From positions 447,501 through 511,500 of the forward strand of contig OZ025887.1 in assembly GCA_964019415.1 (NCBI GenBank): 64,000 bases of DNA, given 5' to 3'. Numbering within the stretch: the stretch's first letter is position 1; each line of letters starts with the position of its first letter. Positions 1 to 12,700 of this stretch are shown one piece after another. This DNA comes from Ianthella basta (Eukaryota; Porifera; Demospongiae; Verongiida; Ianthellidae). A program made the position numbers and the translations under genes. The notes below the pieces were generated by a model. That model worked only from the letters and a program-made list of their open reading frames with translations, was not told the DNA's origin and ran no database searches.

Positions 1-686
1 GTTTAAAATTGTGTCGAAGATGGTGATGATCATTTGTACAAGAGAGTCCACTTGTCTGCTAACCATGCCAGCTGTCTTCCATAGGGTTTCTGCTGGTAAA
101 ATTCTTTCCTACAAATGCAGCACAATCTCCTTACTAGTGCCAATCGTCACCTCTTTGTTGGCCCTAGCACTCTTCATATCTTTCACAGTTACAATGTGTT
201 AATTGCTGTGAATACTGTTATCTATATGTAATATATGAATCATGGTTAAGTGGTGTATTGCCCGTATATACGACTGTCATGGCTTTAGTGCTAAAGTGCT
301 TAGAATTGCCGAAGAATTATCCAAGGTGAATAGCAATCTTGCCGATGCAACAATACCAGTGGGAAAAAGTGTCGTAGACACTGGAAATGCAGTGTGTGTG
401 TGTGTGCGTATGTATGTGTGTGTGTACGTGCATACCTGTGCGTGTGTGTATGTGTACATAGAGTGGCACAAGCATAGATAATCCTATTATACACATAATG
501 ATCACATGTACACTTGTGTGCAAATACGACTAGTACAATACAAACTTGTGTAGAAGTGTGTATCTATGGCAACATGATGGAGGTGTGATTGAAGGGAATC
601 AACTAGGTTTGAATCAGGGCAGCAACTAACTATACATGGCTTCCTAAGTTCCATTTCATTGTGTGTTGTTATCCTTACTCACTCAG

Positions 687-782
687 CTGTGTGCAATCCA
701 TCCTGTGCTAACGGGGGGACATGTGTGGCACCTTACACATGTGCTTGTCAGCCAGAATGGAGAGGGCCCACTTGTAACCAAC
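687..782 (+). CDS. EGF exon (gene 1, first copy)
   Basis: A 96-nt phase 1-1 exon between a cag acceptor and a gtgagt donor encodes one short EGF domain of the type [20 protein letters not shown]. The same exon type follows the EMI module in genes 2 (31212-31307) and 3 (54797-54892). Gene 1 therefore probably starts upstream with a signal peptide and an EMI module of the same kind. It lacks the DxDEC calcium-binding start of the later EGF exons. Because it is symmetric (1-1), it can be used together with its copy at 2999-3094 or skipped without a frame change. Confidence 0.8.
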
Positions 783-3700
783 GTGAGTTACAGTATATAC
801 ATTTTCAGACAAATTTTCATCAAAACATCCATCACAGCTTTAGTGCTAAAGTGCTTAGAATTACCGAAGAATTATCAACGTGAGTTACAGTATAATATTA
901 TACATTTTCAGACAAATTTGCATCAATGGAAAAAGTGTAGGCATTTGTATTCTTCAATTAGGTCTTATTAATTACCAAACCGTACTGTATCAAGTGTACC
1001 AATGTCCTAATGTAACACAAGATGTTGGTGTGAGTGGGTGCATAGGTAGAGTGTTTGTGCTGTCTGTGATTAAAGTATAATCTATCAAATTATGGGAAAT
1101 TTTAGGCATTTACATTCATTGACTAGGTCTTATTCATTTCCGAACTATAACAATTGTAAACAAGTATGCAGTGCTGTGGATTTAGAGCTGGAAGAGGGTG
1201 TATCGATCACGTTTTTGCTGTGAGGCAGGTGTTTGAGAAGGTGATCGAGAAGGACAAGGTGGTATATGCAACATTCATAGATTTGGAGAAAGCCTATGAT
1301 AGTGTAAGCAGAGAGAAGCTGTGGGTGGCTCTGAAAGATTATGGTGTGAGTGGAAAGTTGTTAGTAACAGTTCAGAGTCTGTATGAAGATGGTTGGGCGA
1401 GAGTGAGAGTAGGAGGAAGGGAGTCATCACGGTTTCAGGTTAAGAGTGGAGTAAGGCAGGGCTGTCCCCTATCTCCATGGCTTTTTAACATCTTTATTGA
1501 CAGAATAGTGACAGAAGCAAGGAAGGAGTTCTATGGCAGTGTACAGCTATCTACAGGGCAGTTGGAGGTATCATTGTTTGCAGATGACCTGGTGATGCTG
1601 GCAGAAACTGAGGAAGCGCTGCAACACAATTTGCAAGAGCTGAATGATAGATTGGATGAATAGGGAATGAAGGCAAACTGGCAGAAGACAAGGGTCATGA
1701 GGGTTGGAAGAAAGCATGAGGTGTGTAATGTCAAAGTTAAGGGTGAGAGAGTGGAACAAGTAAAGGAGACGAAGGGACAATGATCAGGGGATCAATGGGG
1801 GTATGGACAGTGAGGTGGAGCAGAGAATGAGAATGGCGTCGAGGATGGTGGGGGCAATTGGAAGCGCAGTGCTGGGAAGGAAAGAATTGACAAAGGGGAC
1901 AAAACTGAGGGTGGTGAATGCTACGGTGATTCCCACCTATGGGTGTGAAGCATGGGCATTGCAAGCAAGACATAAGGGAAGAATACAGGCTACACAAATG
2001 AGAGTGTTAAGATGAATAGAGGGGGTGTCAAGGTTAGATAGAATAAGGAACGTGGATCTTAGGGGCAGATTGAGGCAGGAGGGAGTTTTGGATCTTGTAA
2101 ATAGACAGCAGCAGAAGTGGAAGCAAAGATTAGAGGAGATGAGCAGCAGTAGAGTGACAAAGATAGTGTATGATGGTGAGGTTCCAGGAAAGCGCCCTCG
2201 AGGAAGAACTAGAATGAGGTGGACTAATAATTTTGCTTAACTTTATATATTATAAACTGAGTTATGACATTATTTTCTAGAAACTCCTGTTAATTGTATT
2301 AGGGCGACCTCCCACATGGGAGATAAAACCCTCATGTGCATTGATTGATTGATTGAACAATTGTAAATGTCATAGGATAACATGTAATGTACAGTGGGTC
2401 CCTGTGTGCGAGTGCTGTGGTGCTTTGTGCATGTGAGTGTGTCTATGTATAGCTGGTCACATCAGCTCAGATCAAGTCTGAATGACCCTGCATGACCTAT
2501 AGAGAAACTACAATCCAGCACCCGAGCATAGTTAACAAATGGTGCTGCATGCTACAGTATAGTAAAATACACTCCTGCATGCGATAATGCAGTGTCCTGC
2601 ACCAACACTGTAGACATGCAATGCATATAATTTTGTACAGGAACCGTCAGTCCAGCATCTGGAAGCTTAAGTGGAGGAATTTAGTGTGTGTACGTGCGTG
2701 CGTGCGTGCGTGCATGCGTGCATGCATGTGTGCATGCACGTGTGTGTGCGTGTGTGTATGTGTACATAGAGTGGCACAAGCATAGATAATCCTATTATAC
2801 ACATAATGATCACATGTACACTTGTGTGTAAATATGACTAGTACAATACAAACTTGTGTAGAAGTGTGTATCTATGGCAACATGATGGAGGTGTGATTGA
2901 AGGGAATCAACTAGGTTTGAATCAGGGCAGCAACTAACTATACATGGCTTCCTAAACAAGTTCCATTTCATTGTGTGTTGTTATCCTCACTCAATCAGCT
3001 GTGTGCAATCCATCCTGTGCTAACGGGGGGACATGTGTGGCACTTAACACATGTGCTTGTCGTCCAGAATGGAGAGGGCCCACTTGTGACCAACGTGAGT
3101 TATATACATTTGCAGACAAATTTGTATCAAAAGATCCGTCACAGCTTTAGTGCAAGTTTCAATATACACAACTAACGAGGCATTAATTAAGTGAATGACA
3201 TAATGTCACATCTGAGTGTCGGTGTGAGTGGGTGCATGCATGCGAGCGCTGTGGTGCTTTGTGCATGTGATTGTGTCATAGCTGGTCACATCAGCTCACT
3301 TCCAGTTTGACTGACCCTGTGTGGCCTATATATAGAGAAACTGCAGTCAAGTACCCGAGATTACATAGTTAACAATTGGTGGCTGCACACTGTATCTTTC
3401 ATGTGCTCATGAAGTGCTGCAGTGTCCTGCATCGACACTGTACACAATACCTATGTTTTGTGCAGGAACTGTCAGTCCGGCATCTGGAAGTTTAAGTGGA
3501 GGCACAATTCTTTCACTCTACCATAGTGATGTGTATGACATGAGCTCAGTAGACAAGTCTTCTGTAGCAGTGGACGTTGGTGGCATTCCGTGTGACGTCC
3601 TCTCCGGGTAGGCCATACATGCACTAGTGCACTCCATCACTCTGTCTTTAACTATTTGTTAGCACCTCTAATCTTGCCCATGTTGCAGGCTGAGCACAAC

Positions 3701-6700
3701 TTCCACCAGGCCCCTGAGATGCACAACCAGAGCATATCCATCTGCTCAGGAGGAGCACAGCTCACCTCCACTAGCAGTGACTGTTGCACTAGGCAGCAAT
3801 GAGTACCAACTAACCTCTGACTTCACATACTCTTGGAGCAGCACACCACAAGTGAGTGCACACACACATGATGGGCAAGCACCAGTACTGTACTGCATGT
3901 GGAGTGGTGTGTAATTATTTACAAATGCAAGTTGAATAAAGGGCCACTGAATTACTATAGAATCAAACCCACTACTGCATAATGTATTATCTTTTCTGTG
4001 CAATAGCAGCTCCTTCTGATAGCGGACCCCATGATTTGATTCACTTCTATCTGCTTCTCCTTCAGATCCACTACCTTGATCCTCCTGCTATCCCAGTTGG
4101 TCACATGCTTGGGTTTACTGGCGTCAACCTGCCTGAAGATCCCAGGGATATTGAGGCAGTGTTCATTGGGGAACAGCCATGTGACCTCATTGACACTGCA
4201 AGCAATGACCCTTATGGAACATACACCAAAGAACACACCAACCCTTTCCGTTGGATTCGGTGTCTCCCACGGCAGGTGCCTCCAGGTGTGTACAATGTGA
4301 GTGTGGTGGTGAACAGTGGCACAGACGGGAAAGCATGGAGACACAGCAACTCCAAGTACTATGGACCTGGTGGTAGGCTCATCATGTTGGAGGTGTTTCC
4401 AGGTGAGGGATACAGACCTGTATACTTTCTATTGCTAGCATAAGGCTTATTGTATATTGTGTTAAGCTGTCTCTTTCTTGTCAGACATTCACTCGGTGCA
4501 GCCATCTGCTAGCCATCCTCATGGAGGAGAGCTGATTACCATTACTGGAGTTGGGCTGAACTGTGGTGCGGTAGTGGACATTGATGGAGTCCCGTGTAAA
4601 GTAATCCGCTCAAACTTCGAAGAGGTTAAGTGTGTGACTGGTGCAGCCCCTGAGGATCACCTGGCTGTGTCAGAAGATGGGATTTATTCTGAAATTCATG
4701 AAGGGTATAGGTTCAAAGGTGAGTTGGATGTGAGCTGCATCAGAATTTAGCTACGTTGTGACATGTGGTAAGTGTTTATGCAGGTGGGCGAGGTGTCTCA
4801 AGCAGAGTTTTTGAGAATGTGGGCGGCAACTACATTAGAGAGTTACGTGCAGACCCAGACTACCCTGACAATCCAAACTACTACTTTATCTATCCATCCT
4901 ATCAACCTGAAGGAACCAGAAGGTATAAATTTCTTATAAACAAATTTTCTTTACTGGCATTCATGTATTCAACTTTATGCGTTGCATTATGTTCCCTTTG
5001 TGTAGATACGATAGGTCAGGGGAACTATTACGAGCATTTTTTACACCCCAGGAGACCACAACATATCAGTTATGGATTCAGTCAGACAATGAAGGACAGC
5101 TTTTTTTCGGAACAAGTGCAAACATCAACAGTGTAACAATGTACGTGCATCATAGTACTATAATGTGCCCTCCATGTGTATTGCAGTATGATGCTGTGTG
5201 CAGGGGTGTATTTAATTGTTCTGTCTTACCTTCTTACCTTCTCAATTACCATGTCCACTTTCAGGGGTGTTTGCAAGGGGTCCACTGTATATACAGCATT
5301 AATATTGCTGAATGGGTATTTCATGCATAAGTTGATATGCTTCTATCTACGTATCTATCTTTCTTCCCCAGGATTGCAAGAATTTTTACCTGGAATGCAT
5401 ACACTTTTGGTACGAAGCTGGTGACTCGTTCCTACCTACTGGATGCCACACAGAGAGCTGCTCCAATGGAACTGGTTGCAGGGGAGACATACCTGTTAAT
5501 TGCAATAAATAAGGAAGATACTGGCAGTGACTTCATCAGAGTGAGCATGCTGAGTTTGCAAACCGTGTTTGGTTGTTGGTTTGCTCATGGTTTCATGACT
5601 GAACACACTGTGCCTCTTCACAGGTACTGGCCCTACTTCCTAACTCAATGTACATGAAGAATGAGTCAGGTTGGGTGATTCAGGATGAGCCAGGGTGGCC
5701 CAATGGGTACTTCATGAGGCCCCTCCCTGGGTTCATGCTGCAGACTGTTGAGGAGACCCCACAGGTACACAATGAAGCATTGTGTACTGTTATACAATAA
5801 TTACGAATAGACTACTACAGAGAACTAGGAAAATGTGGTTGAGGCTGAATTAGACAACAAATCAATATCCTTTGCTTATAAATTAAAGGAAAATGGAAGA
5901 AAATCACTGTCTATCTATATCTTATTTCAAGGTTGACTATTCATTGTTTGCAACAACCAAAATTAATAGTCGAATATTCATTCCATCGGAAAAAGAAACC
6001 AAAAATGGCAGTCGACTATTGTAGCGAATACTGAAAGTGGGAAGAGAAATCCAGAGGAAGAGCAGAACAGGTGCATTTGTCCTGAAGAAAGCACTTTCCA
6101 GTCGTCTCTCCATAAACTGTGAGCACTATACGGCGTTTTGTTTCATACATATTGACTCGAACGAAATGAGGATTTCGACTATCAGAAGCCATTTTTCTGA
6201 CATCATAAGCCCACAAATATCAATCAGTCAATCAATCAATGCTCAGTGGACATCAACACCCCCAGTAGCGGGGTCGTCCATTACAAGTAGACATAAGAGG
6301 CTCAGAGAAAAGATTATCATGTACTCGTAAAATAATTAATAATATTAACTGGACATTTCGCAGCTATAGTCCATAATATTTTAGTTTACACCATAATGTC
6401 TCAGAAGGGATCTCTCTATCTCTTCCTGGGGCGTCCACTTGGTCTCTTTCCAATTCCTTTCCCAATCATCACCTTCTCCACCACACTTACCCTCCTGTTC
6501 TCCACCTTCTCCTTCCAGCATTCTCTACTCTTTTCCACCTCCTTCAATACCGGTTCTAGTCTTAGCCTCTCCCTCATTGTCTTATTTCTGACATGGTCCA
6601 ACCTAGACACACCTGCAATCTTTCTTAGCACCCTTATCTCCTCTGCCTGCAGCCTGGACTTTTCCCTCTCCTTTAGAACTCACGACTCACACCCATATGT

Positions 6701-9700
6701 TAGTGTTGGAACCACCACTGCTTTGAACACTGCTACTTTTGCTTTTCTGCTGGTTTCTCTGCATAAACCTTCTTCATTCATCATATCGCTTGTTACACAC
6801 TAGCCATGACAGTCATTCACTGATGAAGGTGACCGTAGAGTCACCGAAACGTCTAAACAATTATTAACTTGGGCTAGTGTGTAACAAGCGATATGATGAA
6901 TGACTTCCCTAGCCACTCAGGCCTTTACAAACCTTCTTCATTGCCCCCACTGCTTGCATTTTCATTCCAATTCTCCTTTCCGTCCCTTCTGGCCCATGAA
7001 TGTTCAAACAAATAAAATAATTTCTTGAATATTTGGCTACCGAACGAATATTCGACTAATTGGTTATTCGTTCGACCCCTAGTCTGCAGTCAGGCATTAT
7101 AGGAGGATGGCTCATGGGAGCCCTAGTTGAACTCTCACTATAATTATGGAGTAATGCTTTAAAAATGGGAAATTAATAATAAGGATAGCTGCATAGATGG
7201 GTCGAATACTGGAGTATATAAATGCGTAACATTATCACACCTGCGTCACATGTATGTATTAATGGCATACACTTTTAAATTACGCACACAGGTCCATCTG
7301 CGTGTCAATGGCCTTCTTGCAAGCTGCCTTGGAGGAGAACCACTCTACTATGCCAGCCCTTCTCCTTACAATGGCTGCTCATTTATGTACAGACACTCTC
7401 GTCCTCATATCACTCGCACTTGTCCAAACACATGGGAGCTGTCATGGAATATTTCCATCCTCGAGAATGTTGCCATTGCACTGTATACAATCACTTTGGA
7501 GGCAGTGGGAAGGGAGAGAAGGATTTTGAATGTGGCTGGGAATGGTGAACAAATAGAAGGGTTCACAGTGACTCTTACTAATGTCTCCATGGAAACAGAA
7601 TACACAGCAACCATTACTGGCATTACTGTGAATGGTGAACATGTCCCAGATAGTGTTGTTTTCTACACTGAGTCATGTGGTGAGTATGCCATGACCTAGC
7701 TGTTCATTGCGTGTCACTATTCATTGATCGCACTCCAACTTTGCATTCTGTTTCATGTCCATACCACCAACAGCTGTTCTGGGCCAGTTAGGCTAGTACT
7801 GTGGGCATTGTATAGACATGATGAATGGTGGTGTTTCCTATGTAGAACATACCTGCACACTATACTGCAGTTTGAACTATTTATATCAATTGGTTGTATA
7901 ATCAGTGCTGGATGGACCACAGTGTGCTGTGTCAAGCCCAACATGTAGTATGTGCAATGCTTACACACCTATGTGACTATACCAATGTGCCTTTCCGTGT
8001 TTCGCTCCTAAGATGAAGTAACTGTTGCTGTTGACGGCTACACTCACAGCAGTACCCTCACATGTGGGGACTCAGTTCCCCTTGGAACTCAACTCCTCCT
8101 AGTCTGTCAGGTTGTTGGTCTACCTTATGGAACACCACTCAGCTACACCTGGACCTGTCCAATTGGACCATGTGAAGTAGAAGGGTATTATGGTAGAAAG
8201 GTCTACAACAACCACATCTTGGTTGTTAACATGACATCCACAAGTGACGGAGGGACATACACCTGTCAGGTGACAACTACAGGAGGACAGGAAGCTACTG
8301 GGAACATTACACTCAATGTTGCTGGTATTATATGTCTTGCATGATACATTCATGCCTCACAAGTTTCCATACCTTCTGAGTTTGTGTATATCAGACAGAT
8401 ACATGGGTTTGAAGGTGGTCATTGCCGTGCATAAATGCTATTGCACTAATACAGTTTTCTGCTGTATAGTCTATGTACTGTACTGTACATGTACTGTATA
8501 TAGAGCCTAAAATGTGATGCAGCAGCAGCTCATGATACAGCCCATAGACTGACGAAGACCCTCAAGGTCAAAATGTCTCACTAATTTGTCCTTCTTTGCT
8601 ATGTGATTGGTCAAGAATGAACCCATTGCTGCACTATGATGGATGATGATGTCAAGATACCCTTCCATACTATGCATACCTTGTCAGTGTCCTTTGCCGT
8701 AAACTGATGATTGATGTGCAATCTGTTCTCCTTCGCACCCAGGTGGTCTTGTTGTCCACAGCTTTGGCCGACTCATATCATTTGAGTTCCCCATAACCGA
8801 TCTACAACAGATATCTGGTCCTGATGGGATTGGGAGGATCACCTGCACTGACAGCAGTGGACCAGCTAGGTTCCTTACACCAAGTGGATCACTAAACACT
8901 GGTGGAGTGAGTCAAACAACAGATGGAACTACGGCAACACTAGTAGTGAATCCAGCCAGCGTCGACAATTACGAAAACAGGGATGCATACTGCAATGACT
9001 TCCGTCTTTCTTACACCTACCTCTTCCTCTCAGGCCGTGGTAAGTAAACAGCATGTCAGAAGATGTTGAAAACCGCAGGCACTGCATGTGTTAGATGAAT
9101 ACATTTCAGCTCCTGAACATACACAGGAGTTACGTAATTTCCATTTACTCCTCTCAGTTCATATTAGGATAGTATGTGCTATTAGTCTCAAACTCTGACC
9201 TTGTCCAATGGTTGCCATTTTGTTCACTGCGGCAGCCGGCAGACAGGGTGAGGGTATGATACTAGTGCTGTGTGTCCACAAGTGCTGCATAACGGTACCA
9301 TTGCAAGAATGCTAGAGGAGATGTTAGCTCTGAACTGGCTACCTCCTACTGAGCCTAACCTAGAGCTAGACTTACCTGTCAGTGATTACCAACAAACTTA
9401 CATAGTGCCAGCTCTATGTCCTTGTGTAGCAGTGCAGGTACTAACTGTTTTGCATTTTCAGATCCATTCAGTGTCCCAAGACTCGCAGTCAACACAGTCA
9501 CTAACTCAGATGTAGAGTATCGAGCTGAGCGGAGTGACACTGCGACAGAACGTGTCATCACTGGATATGATGTGTTCCGTTTTGGAGTCCCAATGATAGG
9601 AGTATATGGTAATGCAGAAATTAGGAGGTCGTTCTCAATCAGCCCAGTGGTACCAGGTGCTCAGTACAGGATTAGAGCATGGGCAATTGGTGGTGTGGCT

Positions 9701-12700
9701 AGCTCAAGTAATAGGAGGAGTGAAGTACCAGCAGTGGAGTATGTGACAACTGGAACAGCAAGTGAGCTGTACTCACTACCTACTGTAAATCACATCAACT
9801 ATACATAGCATGTATACAATATAAAAGTCATAGCTCAGTCCATCACTCTATTGGTGCCTCATCTTTGAAATGTCCAGTATGGAATGTTGCATAGGAATAG
9901 AGTGAAGGATCACTGGTAAAGAGTTACAATTAGGCGTACTCATGCAAGCCTATTATGGTTTTGTGTAACATCACACACATAGAGACCCTCAAACAGAGAT
10001 ACTCAGTGCTGTCTCTGCTGATTGACTTACCCTACTATTACATTAAGTGTCAACAAAATCATCTAATATTTGCACCTTTCAGTGCTATAGGTGTTACACT
10101 ATCACCACCTGATCAGTTAGGTTTGAAGTGCTTCTCATTTGCCTCATAGAATCATCAGTGCCAAGATTGCTAACCATTACAAGAATGCTGGAAAAGAAAT
10201 TAGAACTGAACTGGCTACCTCCTACTGAGCCCAATGGAGAGGTGCAATACATCATATACTACACACCAGAAGGTGGCACAGAACAGTCAATTTACACTGG
10301 GAGCAACCTGACCTATTTCAACTTGACAGGACTTGAGAGGAACCAACTGTACATCAACATTGCAGTACAGGCTGTCAACTCAGCTGGGCGGTCAGACAGG
10401 AGTGTAGCTATAACACGATACAATCACGCACCATCTGGTGAGCTGCAAACAGCAGCAACGCAAACGGATACTGTAGGATTGGGAGTATGCTAACACCATT
10501 TCTTAAGGGCATCATAGTAACTGTTGACAGATGGTCATGCTTCCTCATCATTGGGTCTTCCTGCTCAATCCGTCAGTTTGTTAGTATTGCCATTCATTTT
10601 CTATTCATAATTTTCTGTACAGATGTTAATGAGTGTGCCATTGACAATGGTGGCTGTGAACAGGTGTGTAACAACACTGTTGGCTCCTACTACTGCTCCT
10701 GTCACTCTGGGTACAGGCTGGATGTTGATGACCACAGGTGTCATGGTGAGACATACGTAGATGATTGTATTGTGTAGATTTTGTGAGCACTGTGGTGCTA
10801 AAACATGTGTAGCACGTGTCCTGGTGCATGAATGAACATAACATTATACGCAATTACAATTAACAATTCTGCGTGAGCATTTACTCACAGTTCTGCACAA
10901 ACAGGCTTACAGTGGTCACCCTGTTACCACTGATTGCATGCCTCCATTGCAGATGTTAACGAGTGCTCCACTGGTAATGGTGGCTGTGGACACACATGTA
11001 ACAACACCATTGGCTCCTACCACTGCTCCTGTGATCCTGGGTACAGGCTGGGTGATGAGGGTCGGAGGTGTCATGGTGAGTATCACAAATCCTACCCCAC
11101 AGATCCTGCAGGCAGCTCTGTAATGGTCAAGTAGAGCATGCATGATTGATTACATCTACACAGTATAGTATATAGTGAGCAATCTACTGTATCCTAATTA
11201 ATATACCAGAATTATTTCTCATAGTGAAGCTGTAACACCTCCCGTGTGTAGATTTTGTGAGCACTGTGGTGCTAAAACATGTGTAGCACGTGTCCTGGTG
11301 CATGAGTTGACATTTACAAAGAAGGCTGGCTCAAATCAACACCAGGCCTTGTTTTTTGTTCACACTCCTACATCTTCAATATTTATACCGTGTCTCTCTA
11401 CACAGATATCAATGAATGTGCTGAAGGTACAGCAGAGTGCAACCAGATCTGTGTCAATACCCAAGGCAACTACACATGTGACTGTTACCATGGATACAAC
11501 CTCTTAACTCCTTATGACCACACTTGTCATGGTAAGACGTAGTGTCTGTATGTCAATGTACAATGCAACAATGTAAGCTTTGCACTCACCTACTGACAGA
11601 CATTGACGAGTGCACCACTGGTAATGGTGGCTGTTACCACAACTGTAACAACACTGTTGGCTCCTACCACTGCTACTGTCGTACTGGGTACACACAGGAC
11701 AGTGATGGTCGCAACTGTAATGGTAAGTGTTGTAGTGTGAGCTAACTGTGTGGTGAAGCTAGATGATATGTGCTCTTTTCACAGATGTTGATGAATGTGC
11801 AGAGAACACAGATGGCTGTGAGCAGATATGCACAGACACTGATGGCTCCTTTCAGTGTTCCTGTAGATATGGGTTCCGTCTTGGCAGTGATGGGAGGAGC
11901 TGTGATGGTAAGTGTGCTACTAAGCTTCATAATCCGTTGTACAATAATTATTCCTTGTATGTTGTATACTTCATTATGGGTCTAAATAATTATTAAAACA
12001 TATGATGTATGTCTAAGCTAGGGTACACTCATTTGGATCTCCTGCAGACATTAATGAGTGTGCCGAGGATGACCACGTTTGTGCCCACAACTGCCACAAC
12101 TCTGTTGGAAGTCACTCCTGCAGTTGTAATGCTGGGTACAGGTTGAACCCAGATGGAAGGAACTGCGATGGTGAGTACAGGGCAAGTGACAGCTGTCTGG
12201 TCTGCAGGATTGACTTCTCTATTGATCTTTCCCGTCCATTCCATTCTCTATGCAGACATCAATGAATGTGCTGAAGGCACTGCAGGTTGCAATCAGACAT
12301 GTACAAACACTCCTGGCAACTACACATGTGCCTGTTACCATGGATACACTCTCAGCACTGCTAATCGCCACATCTGTCTTGGTGAGTACCTGGTGTGCAT
12401 TGAATGTCCTTCACTCCAAGGAGCAGTACTGTAATATGATTTTGCTTACTCTGTGCAGATGTTGATGAGTGCTCCACTGGTAATGGTGGCTGTCAACACA
12501 ACTGTAACAACACTGTTGGCTCCTACCACTGCTACTGTCGTACTGGGTACACACTGGACAGTGACGGTCGTACCTGCAATGGTAAGGGCTGTAGTGTGAG
12601 CTAACTGTGTTACATGTTGTGCAGTGCGGACAAGTAATCTACACGTGTGCAGGCTTGTAGCTACAGTGAATCTTTGCTTTCTCATCTACTGTATCTCAGT

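Larger units (their letters stand above)
390..3510 (+). repeat. Local tandem duplication of a microsatellite-EGF-IPT segment
   Basis: Two copies of one segment lie in tandem. Each runs from a TG-rich microsatellite (about 393-450 and 2690-2760), through a nearly identical stretch of about 195 bp (453-648 and 2762-2955), an EGF exon (687-782 and 2999-3094), and intron sequence (about 2390-2640 and 3220-3465), into the start of an IPT exon (2641 and 3466). A LINE sits inside the first copy only. Smaller internal repeats are also present: about 275-320 matches 836-885, and 783-820 matches 880-915. Positions 1-389 are intron with nothing else I can name. Confidence 0.85.

Noticed and set aside
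1166-2240. Host gene with reverse transcriptase domain
   Set aside because: Stops and frame changes, a target-site duplication and a microsatellite tail mark it as a truncated LINE copy, not a domesticated gene.
5930-7085. Complete hAT-like element around the minus-strand LINE
   Set aside because: The right end (TTCGACCCCTA) resembles a hAT terminus and CGAATATTCG-type sequence occurs on both sides, but I could not find a matching left terminus or target duplication.
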